From NCBI RefSeq assembly GCF_011397635.1, contig NC_064773.1, forward strand, positions 26,530,949-26,594,948: DNA of 64,000 bases. The letters run 5' to 3'. The DNA comes from Epinephelus fuscoguttatus (taxonomy: Eukaryota; Chordata; Actinopteri; Perciformes; Serranidae). Below are positions 34,601 through 49,600 of this stretch, piece after piece. Under the pieces are notes generated by a model. It saw only the letters and a list, made by a program, of their open reading frames with translations. It had not been told where the DNA came from and made no database searches. The translations under genes and the position numbers were made by a program. Position 1 is the first letter of the stretch. Each line of letters starts with the position of its first letter.

Positions 34601-37600
34601 TTTGTGTATATTTAACAATACATTAAATTGACTTTTTCTGGTGTTTTTTTAATTCGCCTTATTCTTTGCCCTATTCTTGCTTTTCCTTAAAGGGCCAAGC
34701 TGTTGGGCAAAGGGCAAAGCTGAGCAGTGACTGCTCACATGAGTTTCGCTTTGGTGGGAGTTTATTTAGCACGGACAACAGGAAGTAGTTGTGACCTTAA
34801 CTTGCCCGTGTGCATTGTGAATGTAGTATTGATCTTATTTATGACACTGTTATGACTCCATAGCCCTCATCCACATGCAATGTCTGTGTGTAACGGGAGG
34901 ACTAGTCTAAATGTAAAGTGTGTGAAACATCACCAGGGGGAACCCTTTCACTAGATAATTATTTTCTTGTTCAGAGACCCAGAGTGTTAAGTAATTGTAG
35001 TTACTGAAGTTATTGAAGAATAGGTTTTGTAATACAATGTGAAATGTGTTGTTTCATTTCCTCATATCAGAAATTTGGTTACATTCTGTCTTTCAAACTC
35101 CTAAATTCAGTTAAACGTTGCAGTAGTGTGTGTTTATAAATGTTGTACTCTGATGCTAACAGAGAGAAATGTTAGAGATCAGTTTTTAACAGTGTTGCTG
35201 TGTAAAGTATGATGTGGACCAGCCACGCAGATCAGAGGCCATAGTGTCTTTGCTTAATGATCACGCTGTTTGCCACAGGTACAGGGAAGACGACCACGTT
35301 GGTGAAGTACGCCGAGCAGTGGCCGCACCTCCGTTTCCTGTATGTGGCCTTCAACAAGTCAGTGGCCCTTGAGGCGCAGCGACGCTTCCCCCGCAATGTG
35401 TCCTGCAAGACTATCCACTCGATGGCTTTCAGAGAAGTTGGTATTAGGTGAGAACCTAAGTTTCCTGTCAGATGCTCCTAGTGGCTGTCATAGATGTTGA
35501 GTTTTGTGTTTATAAATACATATTGTGGGTATAAAGAGGGTGACATAGACTTTCTGTATTTTGACACTTGGCTTTCTGTTCATGTACACACAAGTTTGAC
35601 TGCTCACTTCATTTTTAGGGGCATGTCTGACAAATCAAAAGAAATTGGATAAACATTTTGTGCCAGTTGTTGAGACAAATTCTGAAATAACCAAGAGAAC
35701 TTGAAGTATCCCAGAGATGGAGGAGGGTGACTCTCAAACTTACATGTTAATCAGTAATGTTTCTAAATGCCATCATTTGAGGAATTACATCAATGATAAG
35801 CATTTAAAGTAAAAGACTTCATGTCAACCTAATCTGAATAACTAATATCTGCAGCCCACAAAACTTTCCATGCTGACGTGTGTGACCACCAAAATAACAA
35901 ACTGCACTTCTGCTTAACAACTGAACTTAAGTGTTATCTGATACATCTGTGGATGTGTCCATGGTGACTCACAAGTGCAGCAGTAAAACAACCTTAACCC
36001 TTTTTTAATGAGGTACTCTGCCGCTCATTTTATTGATGTTTTTCTTCTTTCCTTGAATAATGGCTGTTTTAACAGATAAAATCAGTATAATTCAGACACC
36101 AAATGAATGAATGAATCATAATGTAACTCAATGGTAGGAGATTCAAAACCTTTGAACTGCAGTGTGCATCAGTTGTTTTTATTCTCAAACCACATCACCT
36201 GTCGTGCTTATGTGGTCCTTCTTGCCGCAGATACCATCAACGTAAGAAGCTAATCTCCAACCTGAAACCATTCGCCATCAGCTCTGTTCTGCCTGAAGGT
36301 CACGGTGGCTTTGCAAAGGCCAAAATAGTGACCACAACTCTCAACACCTTCATGGCTTCAACAGACACGACTATCAACATCACTCATGTCCCCTGGTCCC
36401 GCAAGAGCAAGGACGGCCTCAGGGAGATTATAGACGACAGTGAAAGAGCGGTACAGTATGAAAACGGCGTACCTGATTTGTGAATAAAAAATAAGCACGA
36501 GCACTGCAAAGTCTCATTCAAACTTGTTTGTTATTGTGCGATTCTAGGTGTTTGTCCTCGACGCACAAATGATCTGGAACAAAATGAAGGATCTGAATGT
36601 GACAAAAGAAGAAGGCTTCAACATGGTCCATGATGGTACGCCAACTGCAAATGAATTTAAGTAATTCAGTTCTAATGTTGGAGGGAATGCTGCACAGGTG
36701 ATAAACTGAACTCCTCATTTCCAGGTTACCTGAAGTTATGGCAGCTCCAAGAGCCGAAGCCTTGCTTGTCTCACCAATACGACGTCCTTTTGATCGACGA
36801 GGCCCAGGACTGCACTCCAGGTAATGATGTGATAACTGTCACAGCCCTGCAGGATAGTGGAAAGCATAACGGTGATAATTTTTCCTTGATTTTATGATGG
36901 TGATGGCGTCTTCCTTCTTCCCTCCCTTCCTCCCTCTTAGCCATCATGGATATACTACTGTCCCAGGACTGTGGGAAAATCCTGGTTGGAGATCCTCATC
37001 AGCAGATCTACACCTTCAGAGGAGCTGTCAATGCCCTGAACCTTGTTGGTCACACACACATCTACTACCTGACACAGGTATGCACGATTACACACACATA
37101 TAGAGGTAACATTCCCACAGAGACAGATGATAAATCTCTTACCTAAAGAAATCAGATTTATACCACGACTTTATTCAAATCCAAAGTTTCAGTTTGGCAG
37201 TTTTTGGAGATTTTGGCTCTGGGCATGCCTCACTCTTTGTCATATTGCACTCCAAGTGTTGCATATTACATCACAGCTCCACAGGGGCAAGCCACATTTC
37301 ACTTTTTTTTTTTTTTTTTTTTTTTTTAAAGCCATTGGCATAAGACTCGCTTCGGCATTTCGGTTCCCTCACTCTCACAGACAGACGCACAAAAAGAAAG
37401 ACTTACAACCATTATACATCGCACACACTCCTCCGCTCATCCAGATCACTTTCTCCTGAGATAGTGTTTGAGGCGAGGATCGTGTTTTTATATCCGCAGG
37501 GCTCCAGGTTGTGACTATTTAGTCACATTTTGCAACCATGGAACACTAGTGCGACTACTGTTAATATATGAACTGGAGGGCTGTTAGTTTCCATCTCAGT

Positions 37601-40600
37601 GAGGCACAGTGGTAATGGTTTAACTTTCTGCTATATCGCTATTTGCTAACTGCTAACATCTATATGTTGACTGGAAGCGTCAAGTTCACAGCAAAAATCC
37701 CAACGCTTTGGGCTAGAGACAAGCCAGGTGCTTCAAAATAAAAGCACCAGTAGTCCCGCTTTTATTTATTAAATTATAAGAATACTTTATTCAACTGTAT
37801 TATAACAGTATTTTATTTAACTGTATTTTAACAATATTTTATCTAACTACTTTATTAAACTTTATTATACGGCAGTAGCTACTTCATTGAACTTCACTGT
37901 AACTGTAGATCATTTAATAGTTTTGTACTTCAGTAGTACAGTATTTCAAAATATCAAGATCTATATCATGTATGTGTATTGCAGCGGCATACCCATTTCA
38001 AAGTATACAGTGGTATGACAATGATAATGACAGGCAATGACAGTACACTGTATGATAACTATCTATGGTATTGGAAAAAAAAATGAAACAGGCAGGAGAA
38101 TCTGATCTTCAATTTAGCGAGAGAAAAATGGTTTCAGTTAAAGTTATAAGGTGTTTGTTCAACCAAGAAAAACCCTTCTGTTTTTATTCCATTAAGGATC
38201 ATTGTAACTGATAATCATAATAGTTTGTTTAATATTGTATATTGTGATACCACACTATTTTCTGAGATGTTTATCATACCATGAAAATGTCATACTGCTG
38301 CAACCCTAACTGAGATGTAGCCTAAACGTGTTGCGATATTAGTTTTAAGTCATATTGGCCAGTCTAAATTAGGGCTATCAAAAAAAAAAACAAAACTCCA
38401 TAATACTGTCTGTACAGAGCACACAAAAAAATCAGAAAAGGGACATGCCAACTCATTGTTTTCCCCTCCATAGTTTAAGATAAAAAATTGTGTCATAAGT
38501 TGGCCAAATGAGAACATGCACACACCTGGAATCTGCTTAGCTTACTCTGTCCAGTAATAGTAGCATCAACAATGTTGATTCAGGATAAAAGTCCAAAAGT
38601 CAAGTTAAAACCAGTTTCAAAAAGTGCCTCAGTTAACTTAAAGCCACAGTGTGTAGGAATTTCTCCCATCTAACGTTGAAATCATATATTGTATTCAAAC
38701 AGATGGCGCACTCTAGCGCCTCACTGTTTCAAACATGTATTGCAACAACGGTAGCCGCTGTGTACCAAAAAGCTATGATAACACTGATGAAACCATGTCA
38801 TCCGATACTTCATGGAGTATTCATTCAGGCTCCTACACAGGCACAGGCAACGCGAGTTGACAAACCCCCTCCTCACCATCATATTGGCCAGTCTAAATTA
38901 GGGCTATCAAAACGTAGGACTGTTGGGGCGGATGTAAATTGAAACAAACCAATCACGTCTTGTCCTTTGACAACTGACAAGTGGCTCAACCTCACACACC
39001 TCATCCCTCTCCTCGCATTACTGCGCCGCTAACAGCTGTTAGTGGCCAGCGGCACTACTGCCGCATAACAAAGTCCCACTCTTTGAGCATAATGCAGGAT
39101 CATGTATTATGCAGCATCACGGGAGACGGAATCCTTGTCGCCAAGAAAGTGCAAAAGGGAATCAAAAAGGCAGCTTGACCGGCGAATTAAAAAAACAAGG
39201 GTCAGCATTGGGGTTGCCTTTCCCAGGTGGAGAGAGCTGCTGAAGGAGAAAGGTAATACAATCACAGGCCAGCGCTAACAGCGGCTAACAGTGGCGCAGT
39301 GATGCGAGGAGAGGGATGAGGCTGTTAGCAACTGGCCGCTAAGAGCGGCTAACAGCCAACAGCGGCGCTGGCCTGTGATTGCATTACCATTCTCCCTCAG
39401 CAGCTCTCTCTACCTGGGAAAGGCTACCCCGATGTGGGCCTTCGTTTTTTTAATTCACCGGTCACATTGCCTTTTCTATTCCCTTTTGCGCTTTCTTGGC
39501 GACAAGGATTCCGTCTCCCATGATGCTGCATATGCATGATCCTGCATTATGCTCAAAGAGTGGGACTTTGTTTCAGATTTGCCAGGGTAGTAGCGAAGCG
39601 CCTCTTGCTCCTCTCCTTCAGCTCCTCAGTCACGCAGTGCTGGCCTGGCTCTCAACGAAAACGCCGAAGGCGGTGCTGTATGTCCCTTGCTGGCGGGTGT
39701 ATTCTCAAGATGGCGAAACGTAATGGAACCCCCCAGACGACTTACCGCACAATGTACAAACAAATCCGAAATTCTCCTTTTACGAGAATAAGTCAGATTA
39801 TTTGTGGAGGTAATAGTACACCAGTGATGACATATTTATGAATGCAGACATCAATTTTTGCCAATAAACACCTGAAAATGTTACACAATGTCCTTTTAAT
39901 GTCTTGCCACGTAATCACCAAATTTTGATTTTTTTCTTCACTTTAAAAATAAATTCAGTTCAGTGTAAACAAGAACTGCTCATGGGTGATGCAGCTTGAC
40001 TTTAACTACTGCAGATCCACCAAAAGCAGCTCTAGCCCACAGCTATACCAACACTTCCTGTTTACGTGACTCAAAAATGGTTGTAACTGTGGTGCCAGAG
40101 CTCAAAACATATTCATGACAAACTGGCAAAAGACAATGAGAAACAAGAAGTGGCAACATGTTAATGACACTCCAGCATATTACATCTGTAGAGCACTTCT
40201 CTATCCACTCCTATTCAGACATATTGTGTGCATTTAAATCTGTGTGTTCCTTCACCTCCACATCTGGCTCTATTCATTTGGAGGTGACTCCTCATCATAC
40301 TCTTGTGTTTAACTCTCGGCAGTTTAGTGTTAATCAGAGAAAAGTAACCTCCATGCTGCTGCTGTCTTTGTTCAGAGCTTTCGGTTCGGTGCTGAGATCG
40401 CCTACGTGGGCGCCACCATCCTTAAAGTGTGCAAGGGAGTGGAGAAGATTCTGGTGGGAGGAAAACAAAAAGGTAAACACTGCAAACTTTTAATAATTTT
40501 GTCGACTTTAGAAATACAATGTTTGTCAAAAATGTAAATGCTTTTGATGCCATGGAAGTAGGGTTGGAAGCCCGAATGCCTGTGGACACTCCTTCGCTTA

Positions 40601-43600
40601 TAGTACGCCTGAGTCTGTGAGCACCTGTGTCTGCCTCTTCGCCAAGCGCACAGCGAGCAAGAGAGGGGGGGGTGGGGTGGGAACTGAGCTAGGAGGTGCG
40701 AGTGCGCATGCGCCTCTACTGTAGCCTGGGGAGTCGATAATTGCGGACAGTTTAGTCTCGAATAAATCAAAGAATGCGCCACTATGGCAACACTTTGGCT
40801 TTGAGCCAGACAAAGGAGGCAACCCTTGTTTGCACTGATTGAGTAAGCTGCAAAATTTATTTGTAAGGAATAAAAGAAACAACGTGTAACTGTCACTCTG
40901 TTGTCCTAAGGTCGTTTTTTATTTTAAATGAGTCAGTTGCCTACCCAAGTGGCAAAAATCTGGTATTAGATCGATAGATTGATAGATATTGTTTATTGTC
41001 CTTTCGGAAATTTTTCTTGTGTCTGTGGCCGTCAGAGAAAACAGAAAAAGATAGCCTACATAAAACATTACAATGAAGACACCACAACACAAACACTTGA
41101 CACTGCAGACAGAACTCTCAGACAATTCATAACATTGGACATTACAATAAAGAAAATTTAAACATCCATCAAATGATACAACAGACGATACAACCAAAGC
41201 GGCCACATAGCATCACCCAGGTTCACCCATTCTATTTATCAGAGTAATGCTAAAAGGTATAAAGGACCTCTGGGCATGGGAAGTCCTAAGAGGCAGCACT
41301 CTTTACCTCCGTCCTGATGGTAATAATTCATACTCACCATGCAAAGGATGTAATACATCAGCGAGGATTAGGCCTGTCGCGATAATCAATAAATCAATTA
41401 ATTGCACGATAATTAAAAATGACCTCGATAAGTTTGCCGGGCTCGATAATTTTTCTTTTACCAAAGACACTGGATAATGAGTTAACTTCGCTGCATCCGT
41501 CTCGACTGACTCCTCTCGGTTCCTTAGCGTAATGAGGAGTGAACTCTCCTGTCACTCACTCTGTCTCTGTGTGGGGAGGCAGGGCACCAGGCGCACCACA
41601 GACTGCAGCATGAGAGGCACGTGAGGAGTAGAGGGAGAGATTTGGAGGAATAAATAACAATGGAATTGGTTTCTAAGCCGAAAGCAACAGCTGACATGTG
41701 GGAACACTTTGGATTTAAGCCAAATGACCGCGGTGAACCACAGAACGTAAATGAGCCGGTATGTCGCATTTGTTTCAAAACAGTTTATGCTAAAAGCGGC
41801 AACACGACAAACATGCACCTTCACCTCAAACACAACCACCTGTTGCAGTTTTCCCAGCTGGGAAAAAAAACGTCTACCAAAGAGGCAGAGGGGCCGTCAA
41901 CGTCTTCCCGACAGTCCACCATCACTGGGGCGTTTATGAAGCAAACAAAATATAAACGTGACAGTGCCAAATGGTGCGCACTCACAGACGGTGTAGTTCG
42001 CTACATTGCCAAAGAGATGCAGCCCTTTAACACTGTCGAAAAGCCGGCATTTCGACAAATGTTACAAACATTTGACCAGCAGTACAAATTGCCAGGGAAA
42101 ACATACGTGTCACAAATGGCAATTCCACAACTGTACAACAACGTGAAAGACAAGGGTCCATTTTATTTATTGTTTTTGGTTGTTTTGATTATTTATTTTG
42201 GATATTTACAATGTCTTTTTTCATAATACAATTCCAATTTTAAATATTCTTAAGAAATAAAAGTTTATTTATCTTTAAAAGGGTGTACTTGCATTATTAT
42301 ACCATTATTATTATATTAGTTGAAAAATGGTATCAAAACGGCAATATTATCGTTTATCGCAATAATTTCTGGGACAATTTATCGTTCAGCAAAATTTGTT
42401 ATTGTGACAGGCCTAGTGAGGATTGCCCGTCCCTTTCCCGCTACCCGGGACTCACAAAGTCTAAGTCAAGTATTACCGACTTGATGCAGCTTTTCACAAA
42501 AACTGGACAGTTTTTTTTTTTTTTTTTTTTTTTTTTTCCCCTCCATACCAACCCAACCCTACATGGAATTTGTAAGATGAACATATTGGATTTCACTGTT
42601 TGGTTAGTATGTCTGTGTGTGCTACATGTCCATCCACAGGTGGTGTGTGTGACGAGACAGCAGAGAGGATTAGAGCAGCTATGATGACGGGTGTCAGTCT
42701 TGGCCGAGGGAAGATGGCCATCTTGTCAAGATGCAATCTTGGCGTGTTCAGCGAAGCCGTCCGGCTCACAGATTGCAACGCGAGCTGCCGGATCCACTTC
42801 ATAGGAGTGAGTGTATTAGCACTGGGCGATATGGAGAAAATCAAATATCAAGATATTTTTTTACCAGTAGTAGTACCATTAGAGATATTGCAACGGTATT
42901 TTTGGGTTTACAGTTGGTGCCTTTAACAAAATATTAACACAATGAGATTATTGATAAATAATCATCAGTAAACTGCACATAATGACAGAGCAGCTAGAAC
43001 AGTCCAGTAAGTTCACAAAATTACATTACTGCATTTTCACCACAACTGTATTTTCTATCATGAAGACACACAAGGTTACAGGCATTGTAACTGGCAGGCA
43101 GTAATAATATTATTTTTTTTCTAGTAAAGAGTAGTGTATAACAATAGCAATTCAAATAACGAACCAAATAATTTACCACAGTTATTGTTGTTATCACCCC
43201 ACAACTTGAAATACAACAATAATCACATCAGTGGAATCGTTTTCAGTCAGGAAGAAAGATGACGAGGTACACATGAGAAGTCTGAATTTTACAACTCTAC
43301 CTTTTCCTTCAGGGTGTTTATGGTTACGGTCTGTCTAGGATCCTGGACATCTGGCAACTGATGGAAGGAGGAGGAAATCCAAGATGTGAGATTCATACAT
43401 ATATTTACCCTTTGGCTCAATCTTGATTCACCCCTTCACTCACCCCATACCACTTAGCACTTACTCTCCGTTTTGTGCATTCATGTCTCTACGGGTAGGG
43501 TGTCTGGATTGTTGTTGGGATAGAGGGGTAGGGTGAAATGTTGGTGCTGCATGGTCCTCTGAGCAGATGTTTTTCAGAGTTACAATCCAAATGGAGTGTT

Positions 43601-46600
43601 ATGTGAAATCATCTCATAGTGTAATGTCATCTCAATGTATTGTGGTCCTTTTCTACAATGGGTATGACAAACAAAACTGCTACTATGCTGATGTCTCAAT
43701 GGGTAACTAGCAAGCTAATGTTATTGTTACTGCTGATTTATTTGCAGTCCTACATTTAGACATACTAGTCCATACCCATTGGTAGCTTTGTCACCTTCTA
43801 CCTATGCCAATCCTCAATGCCTATGTGCAGTTTCACATAGATTGACCACGTCAGTGAGTAGAAAAAAACGTGGGACAGACAGAATGACTGACTGACAGAA
43901 TGACACACTGACAGTTTCTGTGATTATGTACAGCTTACCATACCAAAAATTAGGAAAAAAAAAACAACCAACATTCGGCCACAGGGGGAGCCACAGCGAG
44001 CGGTCGCATTTTAGCCATTTTTAAGCATTTTTCTGTTGTTATAGCGCCACCCAGTTGCCAATTAGAGTTAAATTTCTCTAGTCACCTTGAGGCGTCCTGT
44101 TCTACATATCTACCAAGTTTAGTAAAAATCGATATGGCAGTTAGGCCTAGATAAGAAATTAGCTCTCTAGCGCCCCCATTTTGTTTGATCGGGTCAAAAA
44201 TGGAGGGGTCCCCTCAGATTATGTGTGGTCATATGCCTACAAAGTTGCGTGGTGATCGGTGAAACCCTTGAGATGTTATACACCTTTATGTGATGAGCCA
44301 CGCCCTCCGCAATATTCATTGCCTTATAGAAGCTCAGTTTTAGTAAGTTTTCCAACTTTTGCCAAGAGGGAACTTTAGATATTGGTCCCTAGATTATGTT
44401 CACAGAGTTTCATGCAGATCGGTCAAACTTCCTAGGAAGAGATCGATTTGAAGTGTTTTTCAAAAAATTCAAAACGGCGGAAAAAAGCTAATTTGTTCCT
44501 CATGGGGAGAGGCATCTCTGTGCAAAGTTTCATGTCTCTACGACATACAGGGCATGAGATATACCTATTCACAGTTTGCAATTTCAATCGGTTGCTATAG
44601 TGCACCCCTTTGGCCAATTGATGTAATATCGCTTCATTCGCATCCTCCCATGACCCTCTACCACTGTGCCAAATTTCACATGGATTGACCAAGTCAGTGA
44701 GGAGAAAAACGTCGAACAGACACACAGACAGAGTTTTCGTCATTATATAGTAAGATGACACATGACATCCGAAATTTAATTTAAGTCAAGCAGTAAAGTT
44801 ACTTCACTTGTTACTGCTCCTCTAATATCAGTACAGACTGGCAGTTTAGGAGCACTGATTGCTAACGTTAGCTTACAGACCAGCATTAGTGGCCTTGTAA
44901 TGATGCAGTGTTATTATTTGATGACTTGTTTGATGTATTGAAAGCGTGAAACATAAGTTATGAATGAATCAGGACTGTCCATGCTTTTCAATCTCTATCA
45001 GCTAAATGGCAAATGTCATTGGGATGATACCATTATTGCTATAATGGCGTCTGGTTATGCAAACGCCATCAGTGATGATACTGATGAAAATCAGGGTCTT
45101 GAAGGGTTGAACCATTGACCCATTTCGTAGGTGACAATTTCAACTACTACCCCTTGTAACTCTGTGGGGCAACGTGGCACTTGAAAACAAGGAGTAAGGG
45201 TGAAACTCATCCTTTTAAAAAGATAAGATAAAATCTAATCCTTTGACATTAATGTTGATTTTGCTCTGCCTTCAGTCATCAAAGATCCATTGATTCGCTT
45301 CTTCGCCAGAAAAAAACACGAAAGTCCCTACTGGGCCTTTAAAAAGTACCTCACACAGACCGGGGACGCAGAGCTGGAGGGCAAACTCAGCATCGTTGAA
45401 AAATACGGAAAGCGCATCCCTGAACTGGTGAAGCGCCTGGAAAGTTCGTTTGAGCAGGACCTCCACAGAGCGGGTAATAGAATGAACTCACAAACAGCAG
45501 AGCAAGTGACAAAAAATTATCTGTACTTTCTTTAAGAATAATGCTTTTGCTCTCTGTTTCTGCTCTTATATAGTGGTTAAAAACTGTATAAAGCACTTGA
45601 CTCTCTTGTTACTGATGTTTCCTGTTTTGTTCCAGACTTCATAGTGGGAACAGTACACAAGGCCAAAGGTCTGGAGTTTGATGCTGTGATGATCACCGAT
45701 GACTTTGCTAAGGTTCCAGCCTCAAAGCACAATCTGCACTTCAATCCAGAATTCAGATTTGGTATGCTTCTTTGGTCAAAGACTTATTTTTTTTTTTTTG
45801 TCTGCCAAAAAGCTACTCTCTCAGCAACCCTATACAGGAGGAACTGTATCTGTTTCCAGCATCTTATTAACACTTGTATTTTGAGGGAGGGCTTAGCTAG
45901 ACTGATAAATAGCCAGGCCGGTATACCAACCGATATTCGCTTATTGCAGATTTGAAGGCAATTAAAAAAAGTGGATAATATTTGCACACTTTAAATATGT
46001 CTCTTCCCTGCTCAGGTGATGTCTCTGACGATGAGTGGAACCTGCTGTATGTGGCGGTGACTCGTGCCAGAACGTCACTGATCATCACTAAGACCGTCCG
46101 CCGCATTCTCACAGTGGCTGGGGTAAGACAGACTCACACACTTCTTGTCCTGAATGCCTCTGCAGGTTCATCTATGTTTGCACTTGACCACTACATGTTC
46201 AAATTCAAACAGCCACTGTTAAGTCTTTTATTCTTGTAATGCAATGATGCACAAACATCTGCACATATTTACAGCTAAGGCAAAATTTCAGCATCATATC
46301 ACATTATTTTTTCATGCTTTTATTTCCATTTCCTCTCATCTTATCACCCAGTCCTTCCTCTTGATACGTTAACTTTTATAAAGATGACCTCTTACCACCT
46401 CCATTACTCTGATAGTTTTTTAGGCCATCTTCTCATGTAGCTATCAGGATATTATGGCAGTGATAAAGAGAAGCAGGATGACGTTGTGGTTCTGAAAGTC
46501 CCATATCTCACACTTTTACAAGGGTGTTAAAGGCCATTAGTGTCATTTGTGATACATATATATATATATATATGAAGCGTGGGTTGAATGACGTCAGTGA

Positions 46601-49600
46601 GGCAGTGAGGTCAGGTTGCTGAAATAAGCCTACTGCAATAACTACAGCCTGACCAACACTGCATAAATGATATTAGGCAGTAAAAAATGTCCATATTTTA
46701 CAGTTTAACTGTAAACACTGATACTTGAAAAATACTTGATTTCAGTATGGGTGTAGTCTGATATGATCTGAACTTAAATATTTCAGCCATTGTCAGGAAT
46801 TATGGAGCAGTATGTTTTTACAGCACCTTCTGTTCTAGATGATATTTTTAAGTTAATAGTAGGTACCTGATTTCATGGATATGTAGGATATTACCTCAGG
46901 TGTAATATATTAATCTTGATCAAGATTTTAGCTTTCCACAATTAAATGAACGTGATCTACTGCGATATTTAAAATGTGTGCTCCACTCATAGCAAACTGC
47001 TGCATATTAAATTAAGTGCTTCCTAAACTAACAGCCAGCCTCCACTTTTTGGGATCCGTTATTTGGATTAACGTCACTAAGCCTACCTTGTGTTACCTCA
47101 GTTGATCTCCATTCTTGTCCAGTGTCAACTCAGACATCCATAACACTGACACTGTGCACCACATCAGTGTATCCATCCAGCTCCCAAAGACAGACTGAAA
47201 TAATCCAAGCAATCACATTTGGCCAATGTTTCCTTGTGGTTGCGTAATTATTTTTAGTTGGGTTATATTTTAGCTACAACTTTACTGATATGCGCTTCAC
47301 GGAGATCCACTGAACTCAGGTGAAGAAATCTTATTTTGATGCAAAGATTTGTTAATTAGCAGGATTGTAGCACAATATAGAAGTGGAGGAAGTGTTCTGT
47401 TTATTTACATGTGAAATATTTTATGCCTAAGATTAATGAATAATGGTAACAAATAATCGTGATCTTTATATTGATCCGAAAAAAAAAAAATTGCCATTTT
47501 GGCCATAATCGCACATCCCTAGGACCCACTCTTATTCCCTGTGACCCACTCAACTGACCAACTGTAGCGTCCAAGGAGTCACAAGAATGAAAACCTATCG
47601 ATGTCACTGTTAATAAACCAGGACAGAAGAGCTTAATGGAGTGCTCTTGTTTAGGGAAGTACTTTAAAGGTTTTGTTCTAAGTAGGGTTGCAAAGGGGCG
47701 GAAAATGTACGGTAAATTTCCAGAAATTTTCCATGGGAAGTTAAGCTGGGGAATTTTGGAAACTGCCTCCACACATCGGACGGCAAACGTGGCATTTTTC
47801 TGGAAAATAAGATAACAAAAAAGCTTTTAAAAACACTAATTCAATGGCATGTACAGATATATAGTTAGCTAAACAGCTGGAATACTCTTCAAAATATTTT
47901 ACAATTGATGTATAAATTCTTGTATGGTTACAGAAAACCGTCTTGCAGGAGGCAGAAGAAACAGCATCACATTTGATGTAGCTAGCACCATATTGATAGC
48001 CTGAGTGTCAGACTGAAGCTCCCAGAACCTTCAGTCTGACATGGCTTTCATTGAAGGCGATTTACAAGGGGGAGGGAATTTGATTTTTTCCCTAACCAAT
48101 CAGTAGAGATCAACGACTCACCCAGAATCTGACGTCATTAGTATCCATGCCTCAGGGGTGCCGAAAACAAGCGAGCATTGCCCGTTTAAAATATCTCCGT
48201 TGTCGTGCACGCCCAGCTGCATCACCGTTAAATCCAGTTTAGCAGCTTCCTTAATTTGGTCCTCCATTAACGCGAGTAGTGGCGAAATACCTCGATAGCA
48301 TCATTAATGTGGTCTGTAGGATCTGTAGCGGTCGCCATTGTTGCTATCCTCACCAGTTACCCACCGGCGTACAGCTTGACATCAGCGTGGCGCTGATTGG
48401 CTAATCGCTAGGCCCGCCCCCACTCCCGGCATTCATTGGTCTGTCCATCGTTTGGACGAGATAAATCGCAAATTCATTGAAGTATGTCAGACCAGAGATG
48501 CAAGCCTACTCAGTTGAGTGGGCGGGGTCTATGGTCTGGAACCAGGCTACCATATTGAGCTAGCCTCTTTAAATGGTCAGTGAAATGGTGCTAGCTAACT
48601 TACGTTTGGCACCTAACTTACCAGCTAGCTAGCTACTGTATGAATACATTTTCATTTAATATTTGCGAGTTAAACATTAATACCATAGATCAAATATATT
48701 TACCCCATAATATTATCAAAACTTACTTGACTTTATGTAGTCTGCAAGCTCAAATGTGTGCCTTCAATACTTCTGTGCCTAAAGTGTGGCCTCAATACTC
48801 CAGGGTTGTAGAAATCATCAGTGCATGTGATGGAGGAATGCACAGTGCATGTAGGGTGTGTGGCCTCAATAGCCCTGCAGTAAGCAATGTGCTGTGTCTA
48901 TGTGATTGAGGAATAGCATAGATATTCAAGTGCTGCCGTGCATTAAATCTGGTTGTTTTAGCCAAGATTATGCTACAATATATTTCCCCCAACTATATTT
49001 AAGTTCCCTGTTAAGGCAATCAACCTTCAATTTTGTAAATTTTTGCTATATTCCCGTTAATTCCCACGGAAAGTTTCCAACTTTGAAACTTCCCTGGAAT
49101 TGTGCAACCCTAGTTCTCAGTGATCCAAACCACAGCAAAGCCACAGCAGAAGCAGTAAGTCAACAACAACTTGCTTTAATGTTTCTCCACCAACAGGTTT
49201 CATGGAGGCCAGATTAGACTAAGTGCTTTTATAAAGTGTGGACTTGTTGCCAGCTGATCTCAGCTTGTAACAAATAGTGAGCAGATGGAGTCTATCAAGC
49301 CACACTATAAAAAGAAGAAAGAAAAACAAAGAAAGGAAGGACTAAACTAAAGCTGAATTTGTGTACACTTCACAGTTGGACTTCTCTTTTCTTGTTCGAA
49401 TTGTTTTCATACAGTTGACATGAATGTATTGCTGTTGTTGGCGCCTGAGCCTGTGGATAAATTAAACATGCTGGAACCACATAGTTTAGTGGGAAGGAAA
49501 TGTTGCATTATCAGCCGTTAAAGACTTGCATTCAAGACGAAGGTATACCTGAGTGTCTTATTAGCTGCATATAAAACCAAAAAAGCTCCTTAAAATTATT

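Noticed and set aside
38981-39841. Several frames of 65-101 aa
   Set aside because: All lie in the arms or flanks of a foldback transposon and overlap one another in both senses.
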